Positions 58,064-64,000 of a stretch of DNA of 64,000 nucleotides are shown piece after piece. Position 1 is the stretch's first letter. Every line of letters begins with the position of its first letter. This stretch comes from Flavobacterium aquatile LMG 4008 = ATCC 11947 (GTDB taxonomy: Bacteria; Bacteroidota; Bacteroidia; Flavobacteriales; Flavobacteriaceae), in contig NZ_JRHH01000005.1 in assembly GCF_000757385.1 (NCBI RefSeq), positions 434,001 through 498,000 on the forward strand. Reading direction: 5' to 3'. The position numbers were made by a program, and so were the translations under genes. Below the pieces are notes generated by a model. That model saw nothing but the letters and a program-made list of their open reading frames with translations. It was not told the origin of the DNA and ran no database searches.

Positions 58064-58600
58064 TTAATCTGTAAACTCATTTTCTGTATTCGAGTGCGGC
58101 TTAGAAATAATAGAAATTCCTTTTTGAAGTAATAAGTTGTTCGGATATGTAATTCGTTCGCCATCAATTGTTTTTAAATTGACATGAAACGCGCTAATGT
58201 CTTCAATTTCGGCTTGAATCGGGAAGTCTTTGTCATGAATTTTGATAGTATCTCCAATTTTAAACGGAAAGAAAAAGAACAAAATTACGCCTGCAGTTAC
58301 ATTGCTTAAAATAGACCATTGCGCAAACATAGCCACACCTACAACTGTTGTGATTGAAGAAACAGTAAGTAAAATTTGATCTTTATCAACACCCCAAATT
58401 ACAATTAAAGCAATTGTTGCGATGATATTGATTAGTAGGTGAATGTATTTGATAACAAGATTGGTGCGATGTTCAATGATTTCACTCGATTTTGCATAAC
58501 GACGAACGAGTTTAGCAACAATAAATCGGAGTATAAAAACGGATACTAAAACAATTACTGTTGCAATAAATTCGATTGTAAAATTTGCGAAAAAGTCCAT
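58064..58600 (-). CDS. Small MscS-like mechanosensitive channel
   Basis: 178 residues, shorter than E. coli MscS (286). Two or three transmembrane helices, a pore-lining segment with SITTVVGVAMFAQWSILSNV, and a short beta domain (PFKIGDTIKIHDKDF, ITYPNNLLLQKG); the C-terminal part is missing. It may act in osmotic down-shock. It lies 9 bp after the 58610 gene. Confidence 0.85.
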   Translation of the reverse strand: MDFFANFTIEFIATVIVLVSVFILRFIVAKLVRRYAKSSEIIEHRTNLVIKYIHLLINIIATIALIVIWGVDKDQILLTVSSITTVVGVAMFAQWSILSNVTAGVILFFFFPFKIGDTIKIHDKDFPIQAEIEDISAFHVNLKTIDGERITYPNNLLLQKGISIISKPHSNTENEFTD

Positions 58601-58609
58601 TAAAGAAGA

Positions 58610-58855
58610 TTAAAGATGTCCGGTTCCAGTTCTTTGATTGATGTAATTTAATTGGTGTTCTGCAACATAATTTCTGAACAATGCCACCAAAGTATCGTAG
58701 TATTTTTGAAGATTTTTTACATTTATTTCCGGATTACTGTCAATAGGAATTGTGATTGGCATTTCATTCAAATACTTCGATAATTCGGGATAATTCTCTT
58801 GAATAACCATGGTAACTTTCATGATTTTTGCATTGATTTCTTCTTCAGTTTCCAT
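58610..58855 (-). CDS. Small conserved hypothetical protein
   Basis: 81 residues, acidic and helical (METEEEINAKIMKVTMVIQE, then YPELSKYLNEMPITIPIDSN, VKNLQKYYDTLVALFRNYVA). No signal peptide. It lies between the Maf gene (35 bp) and the MscS gene (9 bp). I recognise no family; the conserved position suggests a real gene. Confidence 0.7.
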   Translation of the reverse strand: METEEEINAKIMKVTMVIQENYPELSKYLNEMPITIPIDSNPEINVKNLQKYYDTLVALFRNYVAEHQLNYINQRTGTGHL

Positions 58856-58890
58856 AATTCTAATAAGTATTTAGAACGCCTAAATTACAA

Positions 58891-59469
58891 CTAATTTGAT
58901 AACAAATTTGTTAAATAATTATAAACTTTTTCGGTAGGAAGTCCAACTACATTTGTATAAGAACCTTCAATTTTTGTAATACCAATTAATCCAATCCATT
59001 CCTGAATTCCGTATGCGCCAGCTTTGTCAAATGGTTTGTAATTGTCTAAATAATAACGAATTGCATCATCAGATAATTCTGAAAAGGTCACTTTTGTAAC
59101 ATCAAATATAGTTTCCGATTTTTCTGTCGTAGTAAAACAAACCGACGTAATTACCTCGTGCGTGTCGTTCGATAATGATTTTAAAATTGCAAAAGCATCA
59201 TCGTAATCTTTTGGTTTCCCTAAGGCTTTTCCGTTTAGCCAAACCAATGTATCGCTGGTTATAAGAACTTCATTTTGAGCAAGTTCACCATCAAATGCTT
59301 TTGCTTTTAATTCGGCTAAAAAATTTGTGATTTCCTCGGCTTTTAAATGATTTGGATAAATTTCATCGACTTCTTTTAATCGAACTTCAAACTCCAAATC
59401 AAAGTCTTTAAAAAACTGTTGACGTCTTGGTGAGCCTGATGCGAGAACTATTTTATACTTCTTATCCAT
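58891..59469 (-). CDS. maf: Maf-like nucleoside-triphosphate pyrophosphatase
   Basis: 192 residues: KIVLASGSPRRQQFF at the start, then LITSDTLVWL, GKPKDYDDAF, YKPFDKAGAYGIQ and GIGITKIEGSYTNVVGLP in the usual order. Maf proteins hydrolyse dTTP/UTP or modified nucleotides to monophosphates (house-cleaning). The start overlaps the UbiA gene by 8 bp. Confidence 0.93.
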   Translation of the reverse strand: MDKKYKIVLASGSPRRQQFFKDFDLEFEVRLKEVDEIYPNHLKAEEITNFLAELKAKAFDGELAQNEVLITSDTLVWLNGKALGKPKDYDDAFAILKSLSNDTHEVITSVCFTTTEKSETIFDVTKVTFSELSDDAIRYYLDNYKPFDKAGAYGIQEWIGLIGITKIEGSYTNVVGLPTEKVYNYLTNLLSN

Positions 59470-60388
59470 TGAATTTAATATTTAATGTAATGACAGCAAT
59501 AGATAGAATTCCGAAGAAAATAATCCATTTTAAGAATGAACTAATTTTGGTATAATCATTTTTTTCTTTGGCATTCCAAATTTTAATCAAACAAATAACC
59601 ATTGGTGCAATGACTAAGGCAATCATATAAAATACTGCGTAAAATAAATTACTGTCAAACAGATTACTTTTTACATAATAGAATAAATATAAAACGGGTA
59701 AAAGCAATAAAACAAATGCTACTTTATTAGTTTTTGGAACGCCAATAATAATTGGCAATGTTTTCATTTCCTGTAAAGTATCGCCTTTTATGTCTTCAAT
59801 ATCTTTGATGATTTCACGTACTAGATTGATGATAAAAGCAAATTTAGCATAATCAAAAAGTATCGAAAAAGCCAACATCATTTGCTTCTGATTGAAGTCG
59901 AAAGTATTCGGAACAATGTCAAAAATTCCTATGATAATCACGCTAAATGCTAGTAAAGTTGCAACAATTATGTTTCCAACTACGGCAATTTGTTTTAAAG
60001 TACTTGCATAAAAATAAAGCAAGGTTGCTATTAGAACAAAAATTACAGCAAAATTCGAACGGTCAACCGAATTAGCCAAAATAAATCCGCACAGAACTCC
60101 AGTAATTGTTAGCGATGCATAAATAATATAGGCTTTAGATTCGGATATTGAATTTCCAATTATAGTTTTATTGGTATTATTTTCTAGATCGGTTTCTTGG
60201 TCAAAAATATCGTTGATTACATATCCGCCAGCGGCAATTAAAACCGTAGCAGCAATTAATAATGCGTATTGCCAATAAAATAAAGATAATGGAATGTTGA
60301 TAAGTTCTAAATATCCAAATCTAAAAATAAGTTGCATTAAGGCAAGTAGAAGTAGGTTTTGGTATCGTATTAGTTTTAGAAAAGTCAT
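59462..60388 (-). CDS. UbiA family prenyltransferase (GGGP-synthase-like)
   Basis: 308 residues with about eight transmembrane helices and both Asp-rich motifs of the superfamily: VINDIFDQETD (about 62) and REIIKDIEDIKGD (about 193). It transfers a prenyl chain to an acceptor. The closest characterised homologues of this flavobacterial group are archaeal digeranylgeranylglyceryl phosphate synthases; the true acceptor is open. It is coupled to maf. Confidence 0.88.
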   Translation of the reverse strand: MTFLKLIRYQNLLLLALMQLIFRFGYLELINIPLSLFYWQYALLIAATVLIAAGGYVINDIFDQETDLENNTNKTIIGNSISESKAYIIYASLTITGVLCGFILANSVDRSNFAVIFVLIATLLYFYASTLKQIAVVGNIIVATLLAFSVIIIGIFDIVPNTFDFNQKQMMLAFSILFDYAKFAFIINLVREIIKDIEDIKGDTLQEMKTLPIIIGVPKTNKVAFVLLLLPVLYLFYYVKSNLFDSNLFYAVFYMIALVIAPMVICLIKIWNAKEKNDYTKISSFLKWIIFFGILSIAVITLNIKFNG

Positions 60389-60430
60389 GTTTTTTATTTC
60401 TGAATATGGATGTATTTTTTTTAAAATTGG

Positions 60431-60460
60431 ATGCGATTCCTTCGGAATGACAAACTGTGT
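60431..60460. repeat. REP-like intergenic repeat, reverse copy
   Basis: GATTCCTTCGGAATGACAAA and flanks: the reverse complement matches the repeat at 6681 (TTTGTCATTCCGAAGGA). It sits between the UbiA and HAD genes. Confidence 0.55.
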
Positions 60461-60481
60461 GTGAAATCTACTGTTTAAAAA

Positions 60482-61009
60482 CTAATCGTGTTGTCCGTTA
60501 TAGTAAACATGCCATTTTCCTTGTACTTTCATCACTTGTTCAATTACATCGCGAACGGCGCCTTTTCCTCCGTTTTTATGCGAAATGTATTTAGAAATTG
60601 CTTTAATCTCGGGAACTGAATCTTGCGGACATGTTGGCAAACCTACCAATTGCATCACATGAAAATCTGGAATATCGTCGCCCATGTATAAAACATTCTC
60701 GGGTTTGATGTTGTACAATTCGATGTATTCTTTAAATGTTTCTACTTTATTTGGACTTGCCAAATGAATGTCGTGGATTCCTAAATTTCTCAATCTAATG
60801 CGAACACCTTCATTGCTTCCGCCCGAAATAATGCACACGTTGTAACCACTTTCTAATGCGGCTTTCATGGCAAAACCATCGCGAATGTGCATTTCACGAA
60901 GCATTTCTCCAGTTGGACTCACATGCACCGTTCCGTCGGTTAAAACGCCATCAACATCTAGAATAAAAGTGGTGATGTCGTTCATTAGTTCTTTATAACT
61001 TTTTGCCAT
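60482..61009 (-). CDS. KdsC-like HAD phosphatase
   Basis: 175 residues from the ATG at 61009; the longer frame starts with TTG. Motif I FILDVDGVLTDGTV, GFAMKAALESGYNVCIISGG, motif IV YMGDDIPDFHVM. These features fit the KdsC/YrbI subfamily of 3-deoxy-manno-octulosonate-8-phosphate-type phosphatases. The first 17 bp overlap the DUF2520 gene, so they are translationally coupled. Confidence 0.88.
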   Translation of the reverse strand: MAKSYKELMNDITTFILDVDGVLTDGTVHVSPTGEMLREMHIRDGFAMKAALESGYNVCIISGGSNEGVRIRLRNLGIHDIHLASPNKVETFKEYIELYNIKPENVLYMGDDIPDFHVMQLVGLPTCPQDSVPEIKAISKYISHKNGGKGAVRDVIEQVMKVQGKWHVYYNGQHD

Positions 61010-61754
61010 TATCAATAATCGATTTGGTTAGTAATTTGTAGATTTCTTTCTGATTTTCGTCAGACAGAAGTGCTAAATGTTTGTTGATTGTTGTAGTATC
61101 TTTTCGTTTCGCCGGACCAGTCTGCGCGTCTTGTGGCGAAAGCGTTTCTATTTTATGAGCCGTTTCTATAATTAATGGTTTCAAAATGTCAAACGGAACG
61201 TTGTGTTCGTTACAAATTTCGTTTCCAATGTGATACAAATGATTGACAAAATTACTCACAAAAACTGCAGAAACGTGTAATGATTTTCGTTGCTCCGAAT
61301 TGATTTCAAAAACCTTATCTGAAATAGCATTAGCCACTTTTTTTAGTAGTTCTAAATCAGATTCATTTTCGGCTTCCAAGCACAATGGAACTTCTTTAAA
61401 ATTGATGTCTTTATTTTTAGACAATGTTTGCAACGGATAAAAAACGGCTTTTCTGTTTTCGTTAGATAAATCAGCCATGGCAACACTTCCAGAAGTATGA
61501 GCCACCAATTTATTTTGAAACGGAAGCATTGCAGCAACTGATGGAATGGCGTCATCTGCAACCGAAATAATGTACAAATCGGCGTCTTTAAATTGGGATG
61601 CATCCGATATAATTTTTTCTTGCGCTGCCAAATGTGCCACCGAATCTTTATTTCTAGCAAATACTTGAACCAACTCTAAAGTATCACATTTAGAAATTGC
61701 ATTTATCAAGTGTTGCGCCACATTGCCCGAGCCGATAATGGTTATTGAAATCAT
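60993..61754 (-). CDS. Rossmann-like/DUF2520 domain oxidoreductase
   Basis: 253 residues: NAD(P)-binding ITIIGSGNVAQHLINAIS, then NQLVAHTSGSVAM-like KLVAHTSGSVAMADL, YPLQTLSKNKDINFKEVPL, and a C-terminal helical DUF2520 dimerisation domain (HVSAVFVSNFVNHLYHIGNE). It is a dehydrogenase of the 3-hydroxyisobutyrate/pyrroline-reductase-like fold with unknown substrate. It is the first gene of the DUF2520-KdsC-UbiA-Maf set. Confidence 0.88.
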   Translation of the reverse strand: MISITIIGSGNVAQHLINAISKCDTLELVQVFARNKDSVAHLAAQEKIISDASQFKDADLYIISVADDAIPSVAAMLPFQNKLVAHTSGSVAMADLSNENRKAVFYPLQTLSKNKDINFKEVPLCLEAENESDLELLKKVANAISDKVFEINSEQRKSLHVSAVFVSNFVNHLYHIGNEICNEHNVPFDILKPLIIETAHKIETLSPQDAQTGPAKRKDTTTINKHLALLSDENQKEIYKLLTKSIIDNGKKL

Positions 61755-61880
61755 TTGGTAAAAATATTGAAAATATATTTTACAGCAGTAGTAAAAATAA
61801 AGTTTTGTGTTTTTATGGAATCGTAAAGTGGAATATTGGATTGGTTGTAGTTTTTTGTTAGATTTGTTTTTAAGATGATT

Positions 61881-61911
61881 GTGGGCACGGATTGCAAATC
61901 CGCGCTATCGG
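61881..61911. repeat. REP-type inverted repeat unit, left copy
   Basis: GCACGGATTGCAAATCCGCG core (61886-61905) contains a self-complementary CGGATT-GCA-AATCCG hairpin. An inverted copy lies at 62306-62331. I recall such sequences in Bacteroidota flanking REP-associated Y1 transposases; no transposase is present here. Confidence 0.6.
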
Positions 61912-62188
61912 GGACACGTGGCACAAAATCTATGGAAGAGTTGTAAAAACTGGAAATACTTATGGCTGGACCGATTGTGCTCCAAATGAAAAATGGATTT
62001 ATGGCACCATTGAGGATCCAGTAAGTGGCTCTGTAGATAGACTTTTTATTTTTAAAAGAATGATTAATGGTCAAGAAGCTATAAAAATATTTATTTTACA
62101 TTCTATAGGGTATCGTCCAGCAGGATCGCCTGCTTCATCACCAATAAGTTATCCTCTTTCAGAAGAAATAATACTTCTTAAACAATAA
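61892..62188 (+). pseudogene. C-terminal fragment of a disrupted gene fused to a REP unit
   Basis: The 98-codon frame begins with TTG inside the left repeat unit; residues 1-7 derive from the repeat. From about residue 9 it looks like real protein sequence (DTWHKIYGRVVKTGNTYGWT, NEKWIYGTIEDPVSGSVDRL). The likely story is that the repeat inserted into a gene whose 5' part is gone. A terminator follows at 62222-62253. Confidence 0.55.
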
Positions 62189-62221
62189 ACCTAGCTCCGC
62201 AAAGAGTTCTTATGAAAAACT

Positions 62222-62253
62222 CCGCAAATGTCTCCTGACTTTGCGGATTTTTT
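62222..62253 (+). terminator. Terminator after the gene fragment
   Basis: CCGCAAA (62222-62228) pairs with TTTGCGG (62240-62246), then ATTTTTT. Its survival supports a formerly functional gene here. Confidence 0.72.
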
Positions 62254-62305
62254 ATTTAATAATGTGAAAGTCTTCAAAAATTTAAATTGTAGTTGTTTAT
62301 TCATC

Positions 62306-62331
62306 TACAGCGCAGATTTGCAATCCGTGGA
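62306..62331. repeat. REP-type inverted repeat unit, right copy
   Basis: AGCGCAGATTTGCAATCCGT core, the reverse complement of the left unit with few changes. The two copies bracket the dead fragment and its terminator, about 400 bp apart. Confidence 0.6.
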
Positions 62332-62350
62332 CAAAGAAATACAATCATCC

Positions 62351-62382
62351 AACCTACAACATCAAATGTTGTAGGTTTTTTT
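62351..62382 (+). terminator. Strong terminator-like hairpin
   Basis: AACCTACAACAT/ATGTTGTAGGTT with a 3-nt loop, followed by a T-run. Confidence 0.75.
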
Positions 62383-62424
62383 ATGCTTTTTCTTACGAAA
62401 TTGTTGTCTGAAAGTACCTCAAAG

Positions 62425-62644
62425 CAATTTTGGTTTTCATATAACAATTTTAGGTTGTCAAATAGCAATTTTAGGTTGTCATATAACAATTTTAGATTGT
62501 CAGATAACAATTTTGAGTTGTCAGATAGCAATTATGGGTTGATAAATAACAATTTAGGGTTGTCATATAGCAATTTTAGGTTGTTAAATAACAATTATGG
62601 GTTGCTAAATGACAATTTTAGGTTGTTAAATAACAATTTTTACT
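62425..62644. repeat. 21-bp tandem repeat (minisatellite), nine full units plus two partial
   Basis: Units start at 62445, 62466, 62487, 62508, 62529, 62550, 62571, 62592 and 62613, each exactly 21 bp, type CAATTTTAGGTTGTCATATA followed by A or G. A 20-bp variant precedes (62425-62444) and a broken one follows. Divergence between units is moderate, so the array is not newly formed. The 21-bp period is two helical turns, which would phase the CAATTTT tracts and could curve the DNA. Confidence 0.88.
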
Positions 62645-62842
62645 TTTTTGTACTACTTAGTGACCTATTACACGATACTATTTATACTGGAAATTAATGA
62701 AAGGTTTGCTCAGCAGGTAGTACGAGCATCTTATTAATGCCTACAAATTGAGTTAACCAAGCGCAATTTTCTCTAAATTGTGCAGCATTTTTTAGAAAGT
62801 ACAAAGTCTTTACTAAAATTATAGTTGTTTAGTACGTAAAGT
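62645..62842. other. Non-coding stretch between minisatellite and structured RNA
   Basis: No frame with coding character, no clear TAnnTTTG box. An inverted pair GCGCAATTT...AAATTGTGC (about 62761-62782) is the only local structure I see. Confidence 0.4.
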
Positions 62843-62989
62843 CTAGCCCTGATAGCAACGAAAAGCCCGGAAGTAAAACAACTTATTTTTCTTACTGTAA
62901 AAAAGCGACCAACGGAAGCTCTTTTTATAGTGTAGAAAAATTGTTGTTTTACTGAGGACTTGTAGTGTAGAGCAGGAACTTGCTTCTAA
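62843..62989 (+). ncRNA. Flavo-1-like structured RNA (copy 2)
   Basis: Starts TAGCCCTGATAGCAACG and ends AGAGCAGGAACTTGCTTC. These conserved ends bracket a variable hairpin closed by GTAAAACAAC (62873-62882) with GTTGTTTTAC (62943-62952). The architecture equals copy 1 at 38905-38974 (minus strand), but the middle is longer. It ends about 120 bp before the ccs gene. The Flavo-1 name is from memory of that motif. Confidence 0.62.
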
Positions 62990-63066
62990 AAAACAACTGG
63001 AATCAACGTGTCTTAAAAATCCCTTAAAAGCGACTTAAAATAATTAAGAAATCCACAATTTTAAAT

Positions 63067-63074
63067 TACTTTTG
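63067..63074 (+). promoter_or_regulatory. -7 box of the cytochrome c biogenesis gene
   Basis: TACTTTTG, a perfect TAnnTTTG, 35 bp before the ATG. The -33 element is unclear. Confidence 0.55.
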
Positions 63075-63108
63075 TACCACTTTTAAAAAAATCATTCCAA
63101 ATTATATC

Positions 63109-64000
63109 ATGGATAAAATTAAATCTATTCTTTTCTCCACTCGTTTAATGGCTATTTTGTTCCTTGCTTATGCTGTTGCAATGGCTGTAGGAACTTTTAT
63201 CGAAAACGATTACAATACTGATACGGCTCGAATTATTATCTACAACTCATGGTGGTTTGAAGCAATTCACATCTTCTTTTTAATAAATTTCTTGGGAAAT
63301 ATTAGTCGTTATCAGTTGCTTAAAAAAGAAAAATGGGCAACACTTTTATTACATTTATCGTTCATTTTTATCCTTATTGGTGCTGGAATTACGCGTTACA
63401 TAAGCTACGAAGGTATGATGCCAATTCGCGAAGGTGAATCGGCTAACCAAGTATATTCGGATAGAAATTACCTTACTTTTTTTGTTGATGGTATGCATGA
63501 AGGCGAGATGAGACGTTTGCCTTTTGAAAAACCATTATTACTTTCTCAAGCTACTAATAATTCGTTTTCGTTCAAGGAAAAATTCTCGGAAGAAAAATTT
63601 GAAGTAGAATACAAAGACTTCATTATGGATGCCAAAGAAGTGGTGAAGGAAAATCCGAAAGGAAAATACCGTCTTAAAATGGTAGAATCGGGTGGAGGCG
63701 AACGCCACGAACATTACTTGAAAGAAGGCGAAGTTCAAAATATTCACAACGTATTATTTGCATTGAACGCTTACACTAAAGGAGCGATTAACATTACAAT
63801 AAAAGATGGAGTTTCTACAATTGACGCACCATTTGATGGGAATTTTATGCGAATGATTGACAAAATGCAAGGAAAAGTACAACAAAATGTACCGCAACCA
63901 GTGATGTTTCGTTCGCTGTATAATTTAGGTGGCGCGCAATTTGTTTTTCCAGATCAACCTATAAAAGGTGAAGAACAATTTAAATCGAGTGGCGATTATA
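63109..64000 (+). CDS. ccsA: Cytochrome c biogenesis protein, ResB/CcsA type (3' end outside window)
   Basis: The frame opens at the ATG at 63109 and stays open to the window edge (297 codons visible). It begins KSILFSTRLMAILFLAYAVA, then FIENDYNTDTARIIIYNSWW, HIFFLINFLGNISRY and an LLLHLSFIFILIGAGITRY helix, followed by a large soluble domain with EGMMPIREGE. This is the ResB-like N-terminus of the fused system II haem-attachment protein of Bacteroidota. It handles haem delivery to apocytochromes c; the CcsA half with WGxWxWD lies beyond the edge. The symbol is tentative. Confidence 0.85.
   Translation, partial: MDKIKSILFSTRLMAILFLAYAVAMAVGTFIENDYNTDTARIIIYNSWWFEAIHIFFLINFLGNISRYQLLKKEKWATLLLHLSFIFILIGAGITRYISYEGMMPIREGESANQVYSDRNYLTFFVDGMHEGEMRRLPFEKPLLLSQATNNSFSFKEKFSEEKFEVEYKDFIMDAKEVVKENPKGKYRLKMVESGGGERHEHYLKEGEVQNIHNVLFALNAYTKGAINITIKDGVSTIDAPFDGNFMRMIDKMQGKVQQNVPQPVMFRSLYNLGGAQFVFPDQPIKGEEQFKSSGDY

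Noticed and set aside
61892..62188. Intact small secreted or cytoplasmic protein
   Set aside because: Starts with TTG inside a repeat unit and has no promoter; read as a gene remnant.
62445..62633. CRISPR-like regular array
   Set aside because: Units are contiguous with no spacers and no cas genes are nearby.
62293..62697. Plus-strand open frame of 134 codons with heptad-like repeats (SYNNFRL)
   Set aside because: Its first part is REP sequence and a strong terminator hairpin lies inside it; the frame stays open because the repeat unit is 21 bp, a multiple of three. More likely a non-coding minisatellite.

Overview
The window is a 64 kb piece of a low-GC chromosome from a Bacteroidota bacterium, most likely a Flavobacterium-like member of the Flavobacteriaceae. 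The reasons are a T9SS type A sorting tail, -7 promoter boxes of the TAnnTTTG type with almost no Shine-Dalgarno sequences, flavobacterial families (DUF2911, DUF1684, TPR-LuxR regulators, ResB/CcsA-type cytochrome maturation), and intergenic repeats typical of the phylum. There is no rRNA, prophage or CRISPR array. I found one tRNA (Arg-ACG) and two copies of a structured RNA resembling the Flavo-1 motif.

Layout. 0-1.4 kb: end of a MATE exporter and a hypoxanthine/uracil-type DNA glycosylase. 1.5-8.2 kb: a TetR repressor and a complete tripartite RND efflux pump, with four copies of one operator around the repressor. 8.3-14.1 kb: small ORF, LpxL-type acyltransferase, luciferase-like flavoprotein, TPR-LuxR regulator, T9SS-secreted protein, lipoprotein. 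14.1-20.9 kb: a thiol/redox neighbourhood (Cys-rich MarR regulator, DUF2024, CPVC thioredoxin-like mini-protein, two DUF1223 proteins flanking a LytS/LytTR pair, a free-standing DsbD-alpha domain, an OsmC/Ohr peroxidase). 20.9-32.3 kb: a minus-strand detoxification island (two epoxide-hydrolase-type enzymes, second OsmC/Ohr, cupins, SDRs, nitronate monooxygenase, NTF2-like protein, tautomerase, YceI) with TetR and Crp/Fnr regulators. 32.5-36.9 kb: tRNA-Arg, apt, a 46-residue mini-protein, and a BlaI/M56 regulator-protease pair with two secreted proteins that share a module with the M56 protein. 37-47 kb: housekeeping genes (MFS, DUF1684, TatD, TcdA, twin HAD phosphatases, SGNH hydrolase), then a photolyase-SDR-SRPBCC operon and DUF2911. 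47-61.8 kb, mostly minus strand: PIG-L deacetylase/35-residue membrane protein/sodium symporter operon, an Mla-type lipid transporter, a YtxH/holin-like envelope operon, AI-2E, MscS, Maf, UbiA, KdsC-like HAD, DUF2520. 61.8-63.1 kb: non-coding stretch with an inverted repeat pair around a dead gene fragment, a 21-bp minisatellite and the second structured RNA. The window ends inside a ResB/CcsA gene.

The most informative part is regulatory. In the detoxification island three promoters (OsmC-1, alpha/beta hydrolase, OsmC-2) share an exact layout: TAnnTTTG, 20-bp spacer, TTG, then two direct repeats of AARYNGAC 21 bp apart, as expected for an AraC-type activator. Two other promoters (NTF2-like and YceI) carry nearly identical GTGACCTA(A/C)ATCAC dyads at a class II position, matching the recognition helix of the Crp protein encoded next door. 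The TetR, MarR, BlaI and RND-TetR regulators each have recognisable repeated operators. I infer that 14-32 kb is a multi-input response to reactive electrophiles, peroxides or thiol stress; the inducers cannot be read from the sequence.
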